A stretch of DNA of 64,000 nt from NCBI RefSeq assembly GCF_021650705.1, contig NZ_CP087138.1, forward strand, positions 3,930,001 through 3,994,000, read 5' to 3'. The position numbers and the translations under genes are program-made. This DNA is from Pseudomonas sp. KNUC1026. GTDB taxonomy: Bacteria; Pseudomonadota; Gammaproteobacteria; Pseudomonadales; Pseudomonadaceae. The notes under the pieces were generated by a model, which made no database searches, had not been told where the DNA came from, and saw only the letters and a list, made by a program, of their open reading frames with translations. Shown piece by piece: positions 63,511 through 64,000 of the stretch. Within the stretch, counting starts at the first letter, position 1. Every line of letters starts with the position of its first letter.

Positions 63511-63922
63511 CAGGTTTTCTTCTCCGCCGAATCTCGGTCAATCACAGGAAGCTGATCATCAAGCACTGCCCTTGATATCCCGCGTTTCTGTGCGTTGTAT
63601 TGCCAGCGAATGAACTGCTCCGTGAAACGCTCATTTTCAGAGGTCAATCGAGCGACTTCGCTCTCAAGCTTTCGGATTTTTTGCTCGGCAATCGCGAGGC
63701 TTTCGGGGCGCTTACTGGGCATAAGCCCCGTCTTGAGATACGTTTTTTTGCGTCGTATGCCTCCTTCACCGCCTGATGGGCATAAAGAGTCTGACGAGTC
63801 GGGCGAAAGCCAAGTACCTCCGCCCCTTTGCTGCAAAGCCCCTCCCAGGTGAGCTTTCCTGACCAAGCGTCGATGAGGTCTACCAGTATCTGGGTGTGAC
63901 GTTTCGTTAGGTGCATGGCCAT
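63510..63922 (-). pseudogene. GmtX-like trio protein, one frameshift as read
   Basis: The N-part (MAMHLTKRHTQILVDLIDAWSGKLTWEGLCSKGAEVLGFRPTRQTLYAHQAVKEAYDAKK) and the C-part (TYLKTGLMPSKRPESLAIAEQKIRKLESEVARL to PVIDRDSAEKKT) are split at an A-run one base short (63744-63750). With eight A the frame is 137 residues. It fits the small third protein of a Gamma-Mobile-Trio-type module. Likely a homopolymer error. Confidence 0.6.
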
Positions 63923-63923
63923 G

Positions 63924-64000
63924 TCAGAACATATCCATCGCGAAATCCAGCAAAGGTAGTTCAGGAACAGGTTCGGACAGCTGCTTTGCATCCTGGCGGG
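63924..64000 (-). CDS. C-terminus of the upstream recombinase-like gene (partial)
   Basis: The last 25 or so codons of a gene running in from the right: QDAKQLSEPVPELPLLDFAMDMF then a stop, 1 bp before the next start. The position suggests the second recombinase (GmtZ type) of the trio, but too little is in the window to confirm it. Confidence 0.4.
   Translation of the reverse strand, partial: RQDAKQLSEPVPELPLLDFAMDMF

Noticed and set aside
1..64000. CRISPR arrays, tRNA or rRNA genes
   Set aside because: No regularly spaced repeats, and no cloverleaf or rRNA-like sequence noticed on either strand by reading.

Overview
The window reads as a chromosomal segment of a Pseudomonas of the P. putida type. 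It is GC-rich and densely coded, and it carries familiar pseudomonad blocks: xseB-ispA-dxs, and nrdR-ribD-ribE-ribBA-ribH-nusB-thiL-pgpA. From about 40.1 kb to the right edge it is an accessory island, visibly more AT-rich in places and carrying defence and mobility genes.

Core part (1-40 kb). Positions 49-10096 hold a purine/oxalurate nitrogen-scavenging cluster: hpxXYZ-like genes on the minus strand, and on the plus strand an RpiR-family regulator, a four-gene ABC importer, an aminotransferase, an allantoate-type amidohydrolase and an oxamate amidohydrolase-like NTN enzyme. The importer operon is preceded by a sigma-54-type promoter with a perfect palindrome at the expected start site. Next come an unknown CxxC protein, a multimodular GH18/AA10-like/FN3/chitin-binding protein, a two-component pair, isoprenoid and riboflavin/thiamine blocks, cnoX, a zinc-uptake-like (Zrg-type) operon, an OmpW porin, two sugar-nucleotide enzymes and an RNase T2.

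Island (about 40.1-64 kb). From the left: a ccdA-like remnant, a cassette of HTH regulator, metallophosphoesterase, unknown protein and HAD hydrolase, a type I restriction-modification operon with a metallopeptidase, a Gabija-like pair (gajA/gajB), a RecD2-like helicase, and at the right edge small genes that resemble the partners of a tyrosine-recombinase trio (the 'Gamma-Mobile-Trio' arrangement), with a recombinase C-terminus cut by the window end.

The most notable structure is a 6,181-bp IS66-type transposon (53611-59791) inside gajA. It has matching terminal repeats (GTAAGCGG...) and an exact 8-bp duplication GCTGTACA. Besides tnpA-tnpB-tnpC it carries a fluoride module (fluoride riboswitch, crcB, DUF190), a uracil-DNA-glycosylase-like gene, a TDT/SLAC1-type transporter and a LysR regulator. 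Removing the element and one copy of the duplication joins the two gajA halves in frame.

Ten places in nine otherwise normal genes plus gajA show a single-base indel, about half of them in homopolymer runs. One breaks ribE, the riboflavin synthase. This pattern looks more like residual sequencing error than real gene decay. Those genes are listed as pseudogenes because that is how they read, with the repaired reading given.
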